DNA from: Mycolicibacterium rhodesiae JS60
GTDB taxonomy: Bacteria > Actinomycetota > Actinomycetes > Mycobacteriales > Mycobacteriaceae
Reading direction: 5' to 3'
Length of the DNA stretch: 64,000 nucleotides
Assembly (NCBI GenBank): GCA_000230935.2
Contig: AGIQ01000005.1
Span: forward strand, 186,001-250,000
Shown here: piece by piece, positions 16,977 through 25,332 of the stretch
How positions within the stretch are numbered: position 1 is the stretch's first letter
How the letters are laid out: each line of letters opens with the position of its first letter
The notes under the pieces: model-generated
Told to the model about the DNA's origin: nothing
The model's database searches: none
Seen by the model: only the letters and a program-made list of their open reading frames with translations
Program-made: the position numbers and the translations under genes

Positions 16977-18325
16977 TGGCCTCCCTCCGAGGGCGCCGGG
17001 CCGGGTGCCGCGCCGCGGGGCGGTGCACCGGGCGCGGGTACGAACACGGGGCTTGGCGCTGGTGCATCGGGTACCACCGCTGGAGGGCCTGGCGGCGGCC
17101 CACCCGGCGGCGGAGCGGGTTCCGCAGCGTGTTCCGGATAGCAGCCGGGGCCGGGCAGCGGGATCCCCGGAGGCCCACACTGCCGGTCGCCGGGGTTCCC
17201 TGAGATCGCGTCGGGCAGAGTCAGATTGGGCTCTCCACCCCGCCCCGTACGCGGAAAGGGAACAGGCAACGCCGGGGTGCCCGGCTGACCGGTCTGCGGA
17301 TCGACGCGCTGCGAGGGCAGCAGCACGTTCGGATCCAAGCCCAGATCCGAGAACGCCGCGTCGACGAACGGTTGGACGAACTGGCCGGGCAGCAGGTTGG
17401 TGACGTAGGCCTTGAAGAAGGGTCCGGATCCGACGGACTCACCGAGGGACGTCGCATAATCACGGAGTCCCTTGAGCGCCTCCTGAATCCTCCCCTTGCG
17501 GTTGTCGATGATCGTCAGGACACCGTTGAGCCTGTCCAGCGCGGGCTTGAGTGTGGTCCGGTTGTCGGCGATGAGACCCTTCAACTGCTGGGCCATGGCG
17601 GCGAAGTTGTTCGACAGCTGATCCAATGCGTTGCTTTGACTTTCAAGCTCTGCGAGCAGCGCATTGGTGTTGTGCACGAGCCCGACGATGTCGTTGCTGC
17701 GCTGGGCGAGGATGCCGGTCGCCTTGTTGGCGTTGCTCAGCAAGGAGCGCAATTCGGCGTCGCGCTCGGCGAGGGTCTGGGAGAACCGGGCCACACCTTG
17801 CACGGCAGCTTGCAGTTGCGGCGGTGTGTCCGCGAAAGTTTCAGCGAGCACCGACAGCGAACTCGACAACTGGTCCGTGTTGAGCCCACTGATGGTGGCC
17901 GAGAGGTCGCCGAGGGCGTCGGGGAGCTGGTAGGGCGACGTCGTGCGCTCGAGCGGGATGATGTCACGCTGCTGTCCCTCACCCCGCGGGGTTATCTCGA
18001 GGGTTTTCGAGCCGAGTAGCGCCTTGGTCTTGATGGCCGCTTCGGATCGGTCCCCGACACGTATGTCGTCCGAGACGTCGAATGTGACGAGTGCGCGCGC
18101 GTCCTGCAGGGTTATGCTTTGCACTTCGCCCACCTGGAATCCTGCTACTTGCACGGCTGCACCAGTTTTCAGCCCGCCGGCGTCGGCGAAGTAGGCGGAG
18201 TAGGTCTCTCCTTGCGATATGAACGGCAGGCTCTTGAACTGCAGTGCGCCAATGACGACCGCGCTCACCACGACGGCTCCGACGAGCCCCATCTTGACCG
18301 GGTTGCGTTCTGCGAAAGGTTTCAT
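16973..18325 (-). CDS. mceC: MceC, substrate-binding protein of the Mce lipid importer
   Basis: This 450-aa protein starts at the ATG 18325, chosen over an in-frame GTG at 18337 because the ATG overlaps the mceB stop (ATGA) like its neighbours. The transmembrane helix is KMGLVGAVVVSAVVIGALQF. The MCE domain includes TYSAYFADAGGLKTGAAVQV and AGFQVGEVQSI. After the helical tunnel region there is an unusually long proline/glycine/alanine-rich tail of roughly 110 residues, which is probably disordered and exposed in the envelope. Confidence 0.92.
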   Translation of the reverse strand: MKPFAERNPVKMGLVGAVVVSAVVIGALQFKSLPFISQGETYSAYFADAGGLKTGAAVQVAGFQVGEVQSITLQDARALVTFDVSDDIRVGDRSEAAIKTKALLGSKTLEITPRGEGQQRDIIPLERTTSPYQLPDALGDLSATISGLNTDQLSSSLSVLAETFADTPPQLQAAVQGVARFSQTLAERDAELRSLLSNANKATGILAQRSNDIVGLVHNTNALLAELESQSNALDQLSNNFAAMAQQLKGLIADNRTTLKPALDRLNGVLTIIDNRKGRIQEALKGLRDYATSLGESVGSGPFFKAYVTNLLPGQFVQPFVDAAFSDLGLDPNVLLPSQRVDPQTGQPGTPALPVPFPRTGRGGEPNLTLPDAISGNPGDRQCGPPGIPLPGPGCYPEHAAEPAPPPGGPPPGPPAVVPDAPAPSPVFVPAPGAPPRGAAPGPAPSEGGQ

Positions 18326-19350
18326 TGCGGTGTGCACCTACCGGTGTCCTGTCCTGCGAGCTTGATGTACACCGGCTGACCACCCTTGCCGTTCATCTTC
18401 AAGACGAGTTCGCAGAGGTAGAAACTGAAATAGTCGCCACCGAGTGCCTGCCGGCCCAACACGCGATAGGCGTCCGGCAGCGTGTTGAGCAAATCGTCGA
18501 AGTAGTCCTTGTCGTTCAAGATGGTCGTGGCCACCCGATCCGTCTGCGCCACTGTATCTTTCAACGGCGGACGTGCTGCGACCAGCAGATCGCTGATGGA
18601 GGCGGCGGCGGAGCTGGCGTAGGCCAGTCCGTTGCTCAGATCCTCTTTACGCTCCTGCAGACCGGCGATCAGCGTGGACAACGAATCCACGGCTTTGCCG
18701 AACTGATCGCCTTGGCCGGCGAGTGAGCCGAGGACGGTGTTCAGATTGACCACCACCTGCCCGATCAATTCGTCACGGTTGGCCAGAGTGCTTGTCAGCG
18801 CGGCGGTTTGGGTGAGGAATGAACCGATGGAGCCGCCTTGTCCCTGGAAGGCCGTGATCAGTTCACCGGACAGCTTGTTCACCTGATCGGGGTCGAGTGC
18901 GCGAAACAGTGGACGGAATCCACCGATCAACGCATCGAGGTCTAGCGCAGGGGCGGTGCGGTCCATCGCAATGGTGTCGCCCGCATTGAGCTTTCGGGTG
19001 CCACCGGCTCCTTCGAGCAACTCGAGGTAACGCCCGCCGATCAGATTGTCGTACCGAATGGCGGCCCTGCTGCCATCGGTCAGGACAACCGCATTGTTGG
19101 CGGTGAACTCCACGGCTGCGGTGTTGTCGGGGGTGATCGAGATGCGAGTCACCTTGCCCACTTCGACACCCGCAATCCGGACGAAGTTGCCGTTCTCCAA
19201 CCCGCTGACGTTGTTGAAGATCGCCCGATAGGTGGAGCCGCTCTCGAATCGGAACTGGGCGTATATCGCCAGGAGTGCGAATGTCCCGAACAAACACACC
19301 ACGACGAAGACGATCAGGCGCACGACGGCGGCTGACAGATTATCTCTCAC
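18322..19350 (-). CDS. mceB: MceB, substrate-binding protein of the Mce lipid importer
   Basis: This 342-aa protein starts at the GTG 19350, preceded by GGAAAGGACACC; the open frame extends far upstream but overlaps mceA. The transmembrane segment is RLIVFVVVCLFGTFALLAIY. The MCE domain has TYRAIFNNVSGLENGNFVRI and AGVEVGKVTRI. Unlike the other subunits it lacks a proline-rich tail and ends with a short segment containing GRCTPQ. It is 34 bp downstream of mceA and overlaps mceC. Confidence 0.92.
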   Translation of the reverse strand: MRDNLSAAVVRLIVFVVVCLFGTFALLAIYAQFRFESGSTYRAIFNNVSGLENGNFVRIAGVEVGKVTRISITPDNTAAVEFTANNAVVLTDGSRAAIRYDNLIGGRYLELLEGAGGTRKLNAGDTIAMDRTAPALDLDALIGGFRPLFRALDPDQVNKLSGELITAFQGQGGSIGSFLTQTAALTSTLANRDELIGQVVVNLNTVLGSLAGQGDQFGKAVDSLSTLIAGLQERKEDLSNGLAYASSAAASISDLLVAARPPLKDTVAQTDRVATTILNDKDYFDDLLNTLPDAYRVLGRQALGGDYFSFYLCELVLKMNGKGGQPVYIKLAGQDTGRCTPQ

Positions 19351-19384
19351 GGTGTCCTTTCCGGGCTGGACGATCGGCGGTTGA

Positions 19385-20845
19385 TCACGGTGCCGGGGCG
19401 GCCGGCACCGGCGGCAGCGTTGCCGGTGGAGATGGCTGCATTTCGGCCGGGTGTGGGACCACGAAGGGTTCCGTCCCGGGTGGCGGCGGCCCGTCTTCGC
19501 GCGGCGCCATGGGTGGCGGCGCCGGCGGCAGCCCCGGATACAGCGGCATACCGTCGGGCCCGTACAGCGGTGCTCCGTATGGGGGCGCGCCGGGATACGG
19601 GATGGGTCCAGGCGCTGCCCCGCGGTCCTGGCCGCGTAGTGTGGGCGGCTGCGGGTATCCCCTCGTGGTAGGGAACAGGTCGGTGTAGAACGGCCGACCG
19701 ATGCCGGGATTGGGGCGGTAGTCGATACCGGTACCCCACCCGGTGTTGGTGACCAGTGCTCGCACGGGGAAGTTCTTCGCGACGTCGGGCAGTGATCCGC
19801 AGCCTGGCTTTCCACCGGGCCCGCCCTTGGCACCCGTGATCGGGAGGTTGTCCGGGTAACGGTACTGATCGTCACCGAACAACAACGCGGCGTCGACAAT
19901 GAGCGACTTACCGTTTCGCCCACCGGTGACGTCGAGATAGCCGGTGTCGAGCAGCGTCTTGGCACCCAGGAGCAGGCAGGTGTATTCGGGGTTGTACTTC
20001 GCCAGGAGCGCGGTTGTGGGTTGAAGGTCATTGACGCCGCGGATGACATTGTCCTTGTTCGGAGCCAAGAGGTTGATGCCGCTGTTGGAGAATCCGGTGA
20101 TCGCGAGTAACAACGCGTCCAATTGTTGGGTTTGGTTGGTGACGGTCCTACTCGTCACGCTCGCGGCATCTAGCGTTGTCAGGATGTTCTGCGCCGCCGC
20201 GCTGTAGGTGTCGGCGAAACCCTGCAGGGACCGAAAGTCGGCCCGGATGGCTTCGGCGCGCGGATTCAACTGCTGCAGAACCTCATCGAGGCTTGTTGTG
20301 GCTTCTCCGATGCGATCGCCTTGGCCGCGAACGCCCTCTGCCAAGGCTGAAAGAATTCCGTTCAGCTTTGCCGGGTCGATCTTGTCGAGGAGTTCGGTGA
20401 GATTCTCGAAGACCGTATTGACTTCGATGCTGACGTTGTCCGACTTGAGGACGGCACCTGCGGCGAGCCGCTGCCTACTGGGATCGCTGGGGTAGACCAG
20501 GTCGACGTACTTCGCCCCGAAGACGGTGGTGGCGCGGATCCGGGGTTCGACGTTCGCCGGAATGAAGCCGAGCTGGTCGGGATACATGTTCAGTGTCAGG
20601 CTGACGGAGTCCCTTCCGCTGCTGATCGCTCCAACCTCGCCGACCTGAACCCCGCGCAACTTCACCCTGGCCCCTGGCTCCATCACCAGCCCCGAGCGAT
20701 CGGAGGTGAGCGTGACCCGTGCGTAACGTGTGAACGTCTTGGTGAATGCGCCCATCGTTCCGTAGACGAACAACACCATTACCACGAATAAAACTAGGGC
20801 CCAATACAATCGGCGGGTACGACCTGAGCGTGCGTTGTCCGCCAT
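19385..20845 (-). CDS. mceA: MceA, substrate-binding protein of the Mce lipid importer
   Basis: This 486-aa protein starts at the ATG 20845, two bases after the yrbEB stop; a TTG at 20851 is possible but less likely. The transmembrane helix is LYWALVLFVVMVLFVYGTMG. The MCE domain carries VTLTSDRSGLVMEPGARVKL and RGVQVGEVGAI. The Mce4_CUP1-like C-terminal region contains EYTCLLLGAKTLLDTGY, and the protein ends in a proline-rich tail of about 90 residues. It is the first of six Mce subunits in canonical A-F order. Confidence 0.93.
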   Translation of the reverse strand: MADNARSGRTRRLYWALVLFVVMVLFVYGTMGAFTKTFTRYARVTLTSDRSGLVMEPGARVKLRGVQVGEVGAISSGRDSVSLTLNMYPDQLGFIPANVEPRIRATTVFGAKYVDLVYPSDPSRQRLAAGAVLKSDNVSIEVNTVFENLTELLDKIDPAKLNGILSALAEGVRGQGDRIGEATTSLDEVLQQLNPRAEAIRADFRSLQGFADTYSAAAQNILTTLDAASVTSRTVTNQTQQLDALLLAITGFSNSGINLLAPNKDNVIRGVNDLQPTTALLAKYNPEYTCLLLGAKTLLDTGYLDVTGGRNGKSLIVDAALLFGDDQYRYPDNLPITGAKGGPGGKPGCGSLPDVAKNFPVRALVTNTGWGTGIDYRPNPGIGRPFYTDLFPTTRGYPQPPTLRGQDRGAAPGPIPYPGAPPYGAPLYGPDGMPLYPGLPPAPPPMAPREDGPPPPGTEPFVVPHPAEMQPSPPATLPPVPAAPAP

Positions 20846-20847
20846 CG

Positions 20848-21705
20848 TCAACCCGCCAGGTTGAAGTGGCCGGTTTGGCCGTAGATCGCCAACGACATGA
20901 ACAGCACGACCACTGATGCCGAGATCATCGACGTACGCACGGCGCGGCCGACGGCCTCACCGACGCCCGCCGGACCGCCGGAAGCGTGGTAGCCGTAGAA
21001 GGTGTGCACCAGCATGATCACCACCGCCATGACGAGTGCCAGGACGAAAGACCACAACATGTCCGTAGTGGAGAGAAACGTGTAGAAGTAGTGGTCGTAG
21101 ACGCCCGTGGACTGACCGTAGAAGACGGTCGTGCCGAAACGGGCAGCGAAGAAGGAGGCCATGACCGCCACGCAGTAGACGGGAATGACGACGACAACGC
21201 CGGCGGCCACCCGTGTCGATGCCAGGTACGCCACCGAGCGGATTCCGATGACCTCGAGCGCGTCTATCTCTTCGTTGATCCGCATCGCGCCTATCTGTGC
21301 GGTCGCACCCGCGCCGATCGTGGCCGCCATCGCGATGCCGGCGGTCAGGGGCGCGATCAGGCGCACGTTGAAGAACGCCGAGGCGAAGCCGATGAGCGCC
21401 TCCACGCCGACATTGGAGAACTGGTTGTATCCCTGCACCGCTACGAGTGCACCGGTCGACAAGGTCAGAAAGCCGACGATGGCGGTTGTGCCGCCTATCA
21501 TGATGAGAGCACCGGTCCCGAGGCTCATCGTGGCGATCAGTCGAATGGTCTCGCTCTTGTATCGGTTGATCGCAAACCAGATCGACGTCACGGTGGTGGC
21601 GTAGAACTCCGCTTGACCGCCGACCCGCTCAACGCTGTCCACAACGCCCTGCGCCTGGCGGAAGAGTCGCGGAAGCCTCTGCTCCACAGTTGTTCTCGCG
21701 CTCAT
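20848..21705 (-). CDS. yrbEB: YrbEB, permease subunit of the Mce transporter
   Basis: This 285-aa MlaE/YrbE-type integral membrane permease starts at the ATG 21705, which overlaps the yrbEA stop. It has the N-terminal amphipathic VEQRLPRLFRQAQGVVDSVE and multiple hydrophobic segments. The conserved cytoplasmic EExDALEVxGI motif, thought to contact the ATPase, is present as INEEIDALEVIGI. It pairs with YrbEA to form the membrane core of the importer. Confidence 0.93.
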   Translation of the reverse strand: MSARTTVEQRLPRLFRQAQGVVDSVERVGGQAEFYATTVTSIWFAINRYKSETIRLIATMSLGTGALIMIGGTTAIVGFLTLSTGALVAVQGYNQFSNVGVEALIGFASAFFNVRLIAPLTAGIAMAATIGAGATAQIGAMRINEEIDALEVIGIRSVAYLASTRVAAGVVVVIPVYCVAVMASFFAARFGTTVFYGQSTGVYDHYFYTFLSTTDMLWSFVLALVMAVVIMLVHTFYGYHASGGPAGVGEAVGRAVRTSMISASVVVLFMSLAIYGQTGHFNLAG

Positions 21706-22469
21706 AGGGTCACCTGGAATCCTACGGCGGTGATGATGACGTTGATGACGAACAGGGCGATGAAGGAGAACACCACCGTCTCGTTGACGGCGTTCCCGAC
21801 ACCGGCGGGACCGCCGCCGACCGACGTGCCCATGTAGCAGGCGATGAGCCCTGCGGTCAGGCCGAACAGTGTCGCCTTGATCAGGGCGACGACGACGTCG
21901 CCCACGCCGGTGATCAGGGTCATCCCGGCGGCGAATGCACCGGGCGTGACGTGCTGGAAGTACACCGAGAACAAGAAGCCGCCGAACAGGCCGACAAGGA
22001 TCACGAGCGATGACAGCAGGAATGCCACCGTCGTCGCGGCGAGGACGCGCGGAACGACCAGGGTCTGGATCGGGTTGATCCCCATCACTCGCAGCGCATC
22101 GAGCTCCTCTCGGATGGTTCGGGCGCCGAGATCGGCGCACATCGCGGTGGCGCCTGCGCCCGCGACGACGAGCACCGTCACGATCGGACCCGTCTGGTTG
22201 ACGGTGCCCAACGACGCCCCGGTTCCGGAGAAGTCCGCTGCGCCGAACTCAACGAGCAGCACGTTGAAGGTGAACACCGTCAGCACCGTGAACGGGATTG
22301 ACAACATCAACGTCGGTACCAGCGAGACTCTGGCGACAAACCACGTCTGCAGGAGGTATTCGCGCCACGCGAACGGCCGCTGGAACATGCATATGAACGT
22401 GTCGAGTGCCATCGCGAAGAATCCGCCGAGACCGCGGAGGGGTTTGGTGGCAACGCCCAGGGAATCCAC
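21702..22469 (-). CDS. yrbEA: YrbEA, permease subunit of the Mce transporter
   Basis: This 255-aa YrbE/MlaE permease is the first gene of the mce operon. The start is placed at GTG 22469, with GAGGG about 10 bp upstream; the frame is open to 22532. The ATPase-coupling motif is TIREELDALRVMGI. The operon runs yrbEA-yrbEB-mceA-F without gaps over 35 bp. Two operator-like elements lie upstream (22626-22644 and 22715-22733), so uptake appears to be induced with the catabolic genes. No MceG/Mkl ATPase gene is present in this window; it is normally encoded elsewhere in mycobacteria. Confidence 0.92.
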   Translation of the reverse strand: MDSLGVATKPLRGLGGFFAMALDTFICMFQRPFAWREYLLQTWFVARVSLVPTLMLSIPFTVLTVFTFNVLLVEFGAADFSGTGASLGTVNQTGPIVTVLVVAGAGATAMCADLGARTIREELDALRVMGINPIQTLVVPRVLAATTVAFLLSSLVILVGLFGGFLFSVYFQHVTPGAFAAGMTLITGVGDVVVALIKATLFGLTAGLIACYMGTSVGGGPAGVGNAVNETVVFSFIALFVINVIITAVGFQVTL

Positions 22470-22625
22470 TACCAAACCCTCATTCGCGTTGGCACACCTG
22501 ATAATTCGACTGCGTGGAGCGCACTGCGCCACGCACCTGCTTCACCACCGCAGCGATTCAACGAGACGCCTCCTTGCACACTCATGGCGGACGCCGGTCG
22601 CCGATACCGTGACCCGGCTCACCAT

Positions 22626-22644
22626 TGAATTGAAACTAGACTAA
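22626..22644 (-). promoter_or_regulatory. Island operator-like element, site H
   Basis: On the reverse strand the sequence is TTAGTCTAGTTTCAATTCA, a good consensus match about 155 bp upstream of yrbEA. Confidence 0.6.
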
Positions 22645-22714
22645 AAACATATCTCGATCAACTGCGAAATCTATGAGCCTTGTGCAGCAGCCTTTTTAAC
22701 GGTGGAGACAGTTT

Positions 22715-22733
22715 TTAAATTCAATTCAAATGT
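22715..22733 (+). promoter_or_regulatory. Island operator-like element, site I
   Basis: TTAAATTCAATTCAAATGT is a looser match that shares the TTA...ATTCAAAT pattern with site F. With site H it gives the mce promoter region two candidate sites about 70 bp apart. Confidence 0.45.
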
Positions 22734-22737
22734 GCAT

Positions 22738-22781
22738 TGGGCGGCAGTGCGCCGACCGCCTGCGGGTCGGCGCACTCGCCC
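22738..22781 (-). terminator. Strong hairpin terminator after the FAD oxidoreductase operon
   Basis: Arms AGTGCGCCGACC (22746-22757) and GGTCGGCGCACT (22765-22776) pair perfectly over 12 bp with a 7-base loop, and GGGCG/CGCCC extend the stem past a 2-base bulge. It lies 50 bp beyond the stop at 22831 on the reverse strand. There is no uninterrupted T tract, but A/T-rich sequence follows. Confidence 0.65.
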
Positions 22782-22830
22782 ATGTCTTTCCGACGTGCCG
22801 CCAGGTAGGACCGGCGGCTATCGACGGCTA

Positions 22831-24144
22831 CTACTGACGTACGGCCGGCGTGTGGGCCGCGACGATCTTGTCTGCGACGATCTTCGCGGTCTCGGCGCAG
22901 GCGGTGGTGCCGCCGTTGGCGTACTCCTTGACCGCGTCACCTACGTTCCACAGGCCCGTGAACGGAGTGTCGTGGGTGAGATCGAATCCTGCGACCGCAC
23001 GTTGCGGCGGCCAATCATCGCGCGTGACAGCGATGTTCAGGATGCGCGCCCGGCGATCGAAATCATCGATGTTCTCTCGAAGGTCCTGCAAGAGAAATTC
23101 CGTTTCAGCGGCCTCATCGAAGTCTCCGGTGGGGTTCTTCGGCACCGCGGTGCCGACATAGAGATTCCATCCCTCAGGCGCCATTTCAGGGCAAAGATCG
23201 GTGAAGTTGGCGATATAAGCCAACCGTTTCGACTTCGCGAAGCTCAGCATCCCCGGCACGTCGATCAGGCGCTCCTGGCTGGCGAAGTTGACGGAGATCA
23301 TCGCCGTCGGCCGGTCGGCCTTCTTGACCTGTTCCTGGTAGTCGGCAGGAACGTTCTCCTCACCGAGAAGGGACACGGTGGCCGCGGGACCGACGTCGCT
23401 TACCACGATGGGGGCATTGATCGTAACCCGTTCGCCGTTGCGGAGGACGTCAACTCCGGTCACAGTCCCGCCTTCCGACAGGATCTTCTTCACGGGGGTC
23501 GACAACCACACCTCGCCACCGTGAGATTCGATCGCCGCGGCGAGCGAGCGCCACAGCCCGATGGTGCCCTCCGGATGGAAGCCGAACCGCTTGAACGCGC
23601 TCTTCCGGGTGAAGTACGTGAGGAACACCCTGGCTGGAAGATCCTCCGACCCGACGGCGAAGATCGACGCGCACATATTGCGGAAGATGCCGTGCACGCC
23701 TTCGTTCTTGGTGTACTTCGACACCCACTCCGCCGTGGAGATCTCATCCTCGGGCAAGCCCGAGTCATTGCGTGCGGCACCGATTCCCTTGACGAGTTTG
23801 GCGCCCTGTCGGGTCAGCTTCGACAGTAAGAAACCCCATCCGCCGCCGGTGACATCGACGTCCTTCCCGGCGATGCGGTAGAGAATCGGTGGACTCGGTT
23901 CGCGGATGTCGAACGCCGCTCCGACCTCAGCGCACGTCTGCTCGGTGATACCACCGAGTTCGATGACGATGGCACCGTTGTTCACCTTGAAACCGTCGAT
24001 GTCGTCGGTCGAAGCACGGCCACCGACCTTGTCGAGCCGCTCGACAACCAGCGTCCGAAAGCCCTGCTGCGACAGCCGGGCCGCGGTGAAGAGACCGCCT
24101 GCGCCGGCCCCGATGACGACAGCGTCGAAGTCATTGATAGTCAT
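22831..24144 (-). CDS. FAD-dependent oxidoreductase, phytoene-desaturase-like (CrtI family)
   Basis: This 437-aa protein has the N-terminal dinucleotide-binding motif VVIGAGAGGLFTAARLSQ followed by VVERLDKVGGRA, typical of the CrtI/NOX/protoporphyrinogen-oxidase superfamily. A C-terminal GLWNVGDAVKEYANGG closes the FAD site. Members oxidise or reduce C-C bonds in isoprenoids, carotenoids or retinoids. It is the last gene of the six-gene leftward operon beginning near 29015 and is followed by a strong hairpin. The position 28 bp after the acyl-CoA dehydrogenase supports a role in the same pathway; the substrate is unknown. Confidence 0.85.
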   Translation of the reverse strand: MTINDFDAVVIGAGAGGLFTAARLSQQGFRTLVVERLDKVGGRASTDDIDGFKVNNGAIVIELGGITEQTCAEVGAAFDIREPSPPILYRIAGKDVDVTGGGWGFLLSKLTRQGAKLVKGIGAARNDSGLPEDEISTAEWVSKYTKNEGVHGIFRNMCASIFAVGSEDLPARVFLTYFTRKSAFKRFGFHPEGTIGLWRSLAAAIESHGGEVWLSTPVKKILSEGGTVTGVDVLRNGERVTINAPIVVSDVGPAATVSLLGEENVPADYQEQVKKADRPTAMISVNFASQERLIDVPGMLSFAKSKRLAYIANFTDLCPEMAPEGWNLYVGTAVPKNPTGDFDEAAETEFLLQDLRENIDDFDRRARILNIAVTRDDWPPQRAVAGFDLTHDTPFTGLWNVGDAVKEYANGGTTACAETAKIVADKIVAAHTPAVRQ

Positions 24145-24172
24145 TTGCTGCTCTCCTTGTCTGTACGAACTG

Positions 24173-25330
24173 TCAGTACGAACGCGGCAGACCCAGCGAG
24201 GTCTGGGCGACGAAGTTCAAGACCATCTCCCGGCTCACCGGCGCGGTCCGCATCAATCGGGTGACGAACCACAACTCCGACAACCCGTACTCGTGGGAAA
24301 GGCCGTTGCCGCCATGGGTTTGGATTGCTTGGTCGAGGGCCTTCAAAGCCGCCTCCGACGCGGCGAACTTGGCGATGTTGGCAGCCTCACCCGCTGACTC
24401 GTTCGCATCGAACTGCTGGGCGCTGGCGATGGTCGCCATGCGGCTGAGCTCGACGGCGATGTGTGCTTCAGCGAGCGGATGCGAGACACCCTGATGCGCG
24501 CCGATCGGCACGGACCAGACCTGGCGCTCCTTCGCGTAAGACGCTGCCTTCTCGATCGCGTAGCGCCCAATGCCACCGCACAACGCGCCAACCAGAATTC
24601 GCTCGGGGTTGAGCCCGTCGAACACCTGTCGGAGGCCGTTCCCCGCCGCCCCGATCAGCGCGGTGTCGGGGATCTCGACGTCATCGAAGAACACCGTGAA
24701 CTGGCGGTCGGGCGAGACGATCGAGGTGTCGATTTGCTGGTATGTGAGCCCTGGCGCATCCGTAGGCACGACGAAGAGCGAGAGCTTCGACTTCTCGTCA
24801 GTCGAGTGCTCCGCGTCGCGGGTGACGACGAGGATTGCGTCGCACTGGTCGACGGCCGAGATGTAGTACTTCTGGCCGGACAGCACCCAACCGTTCGCCG
24901 TGCGACGCGCCGTCGTTTTGACGTTGTGGGAATTCGAACCGGCGTCGGGCTCGGTGAGCCCGAAGGCCATCTTCTTAGTGCCATCGGCGATGCACGGCAA
25001 CCATTCCCGCTTTATCTCGTCGGATGCATGGTGGGCGAGGATGTTGCCACAGATGGCGGGCGAGATCACCCAGATGAGCAACGGCATTCCGTGCGCGGCC
25101 AGCTCCTCGACCACGACGACCGCTTCAGCCATGCCTCCCCCGCCCCCGCCGTACTCCTCAGGGAGGTGAACACCGAGCAGCCCGGCGGCGCCGAGGTCCT
25201 TCCACAACTCCTCGATGTCCTCGCCACGCCGGCCTCGTTCGATGAAGTACTGCACTCCGTACCGATTGGCGATTCCGGCCACGGTTTCGCGGATCGCCGC
25301 GTGCTCCTCGGATTCCCGGATGAGTCCCAT
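24173..25330 (-). CDS. Acyl-CoA dehydrogenase
   Basis: This 385-aa acyl-CoA dehydrogenase has GLTEPDAGSNSHNVKT and SGQKYYISAVDQ in the FAD-binding domain, GAHQGVSHPLAEAH in the C-terminal helical domain and IQTHGGNGLSHEYG near the end. It starts at the ATG 25330, immediately after the SnoaL-crotonase stop, so the two are translationally close. One of three such enzymes in the island; the presence of several suggests a branched or multi-round substrate. Confidence 0.9.
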   Translation of the reverse strand: MGLIRESEEHAAIRETVAGIANRYGVQYFIERGRRGEDIEELWKDLGAAGLLGVHLPEEYGGGGGGMAEAVVVVEELAAHGMPLLIWVISPAICGNILAHHASDEIKREWLPCIADGTKKMAFGLTEPDAGSNSHNVKTTARRTANGWVLSGQKYYISAVDQCDAILVVTRDAEHSTDEKSKLSLFVVPTDAPGLTYQQIDTSIVSPDRQFTVFFDDVEIPDTALIGAAGNGLRQVFDGLNPERILVGALCGGIGRYAIEKAASYAKERQVWSVPIGAHQGVSHPLAEAHIAVELSRMATIASAQQFDANESAGEAANIAKFAASEAALKALDQAIQTHGGNGLSHEYGLSELWFVTRLMRTAPVSREMVLNFVAQTSLGLPRSY

Positions 25331-25332
25331 GT

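Larger units (their letters stand above)
22470..22830. other. Promoter region of the mce operon
   Basis: About 360 bp without a gene. From right to left it holds the terminator hairpin of the upstream FAD oxidoreductase operon (22738-22781), two island operator-like elements and about 150 bp of leader before yrbEA. The leader shows no recognisable riboswitch. Confidence 0.6.
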
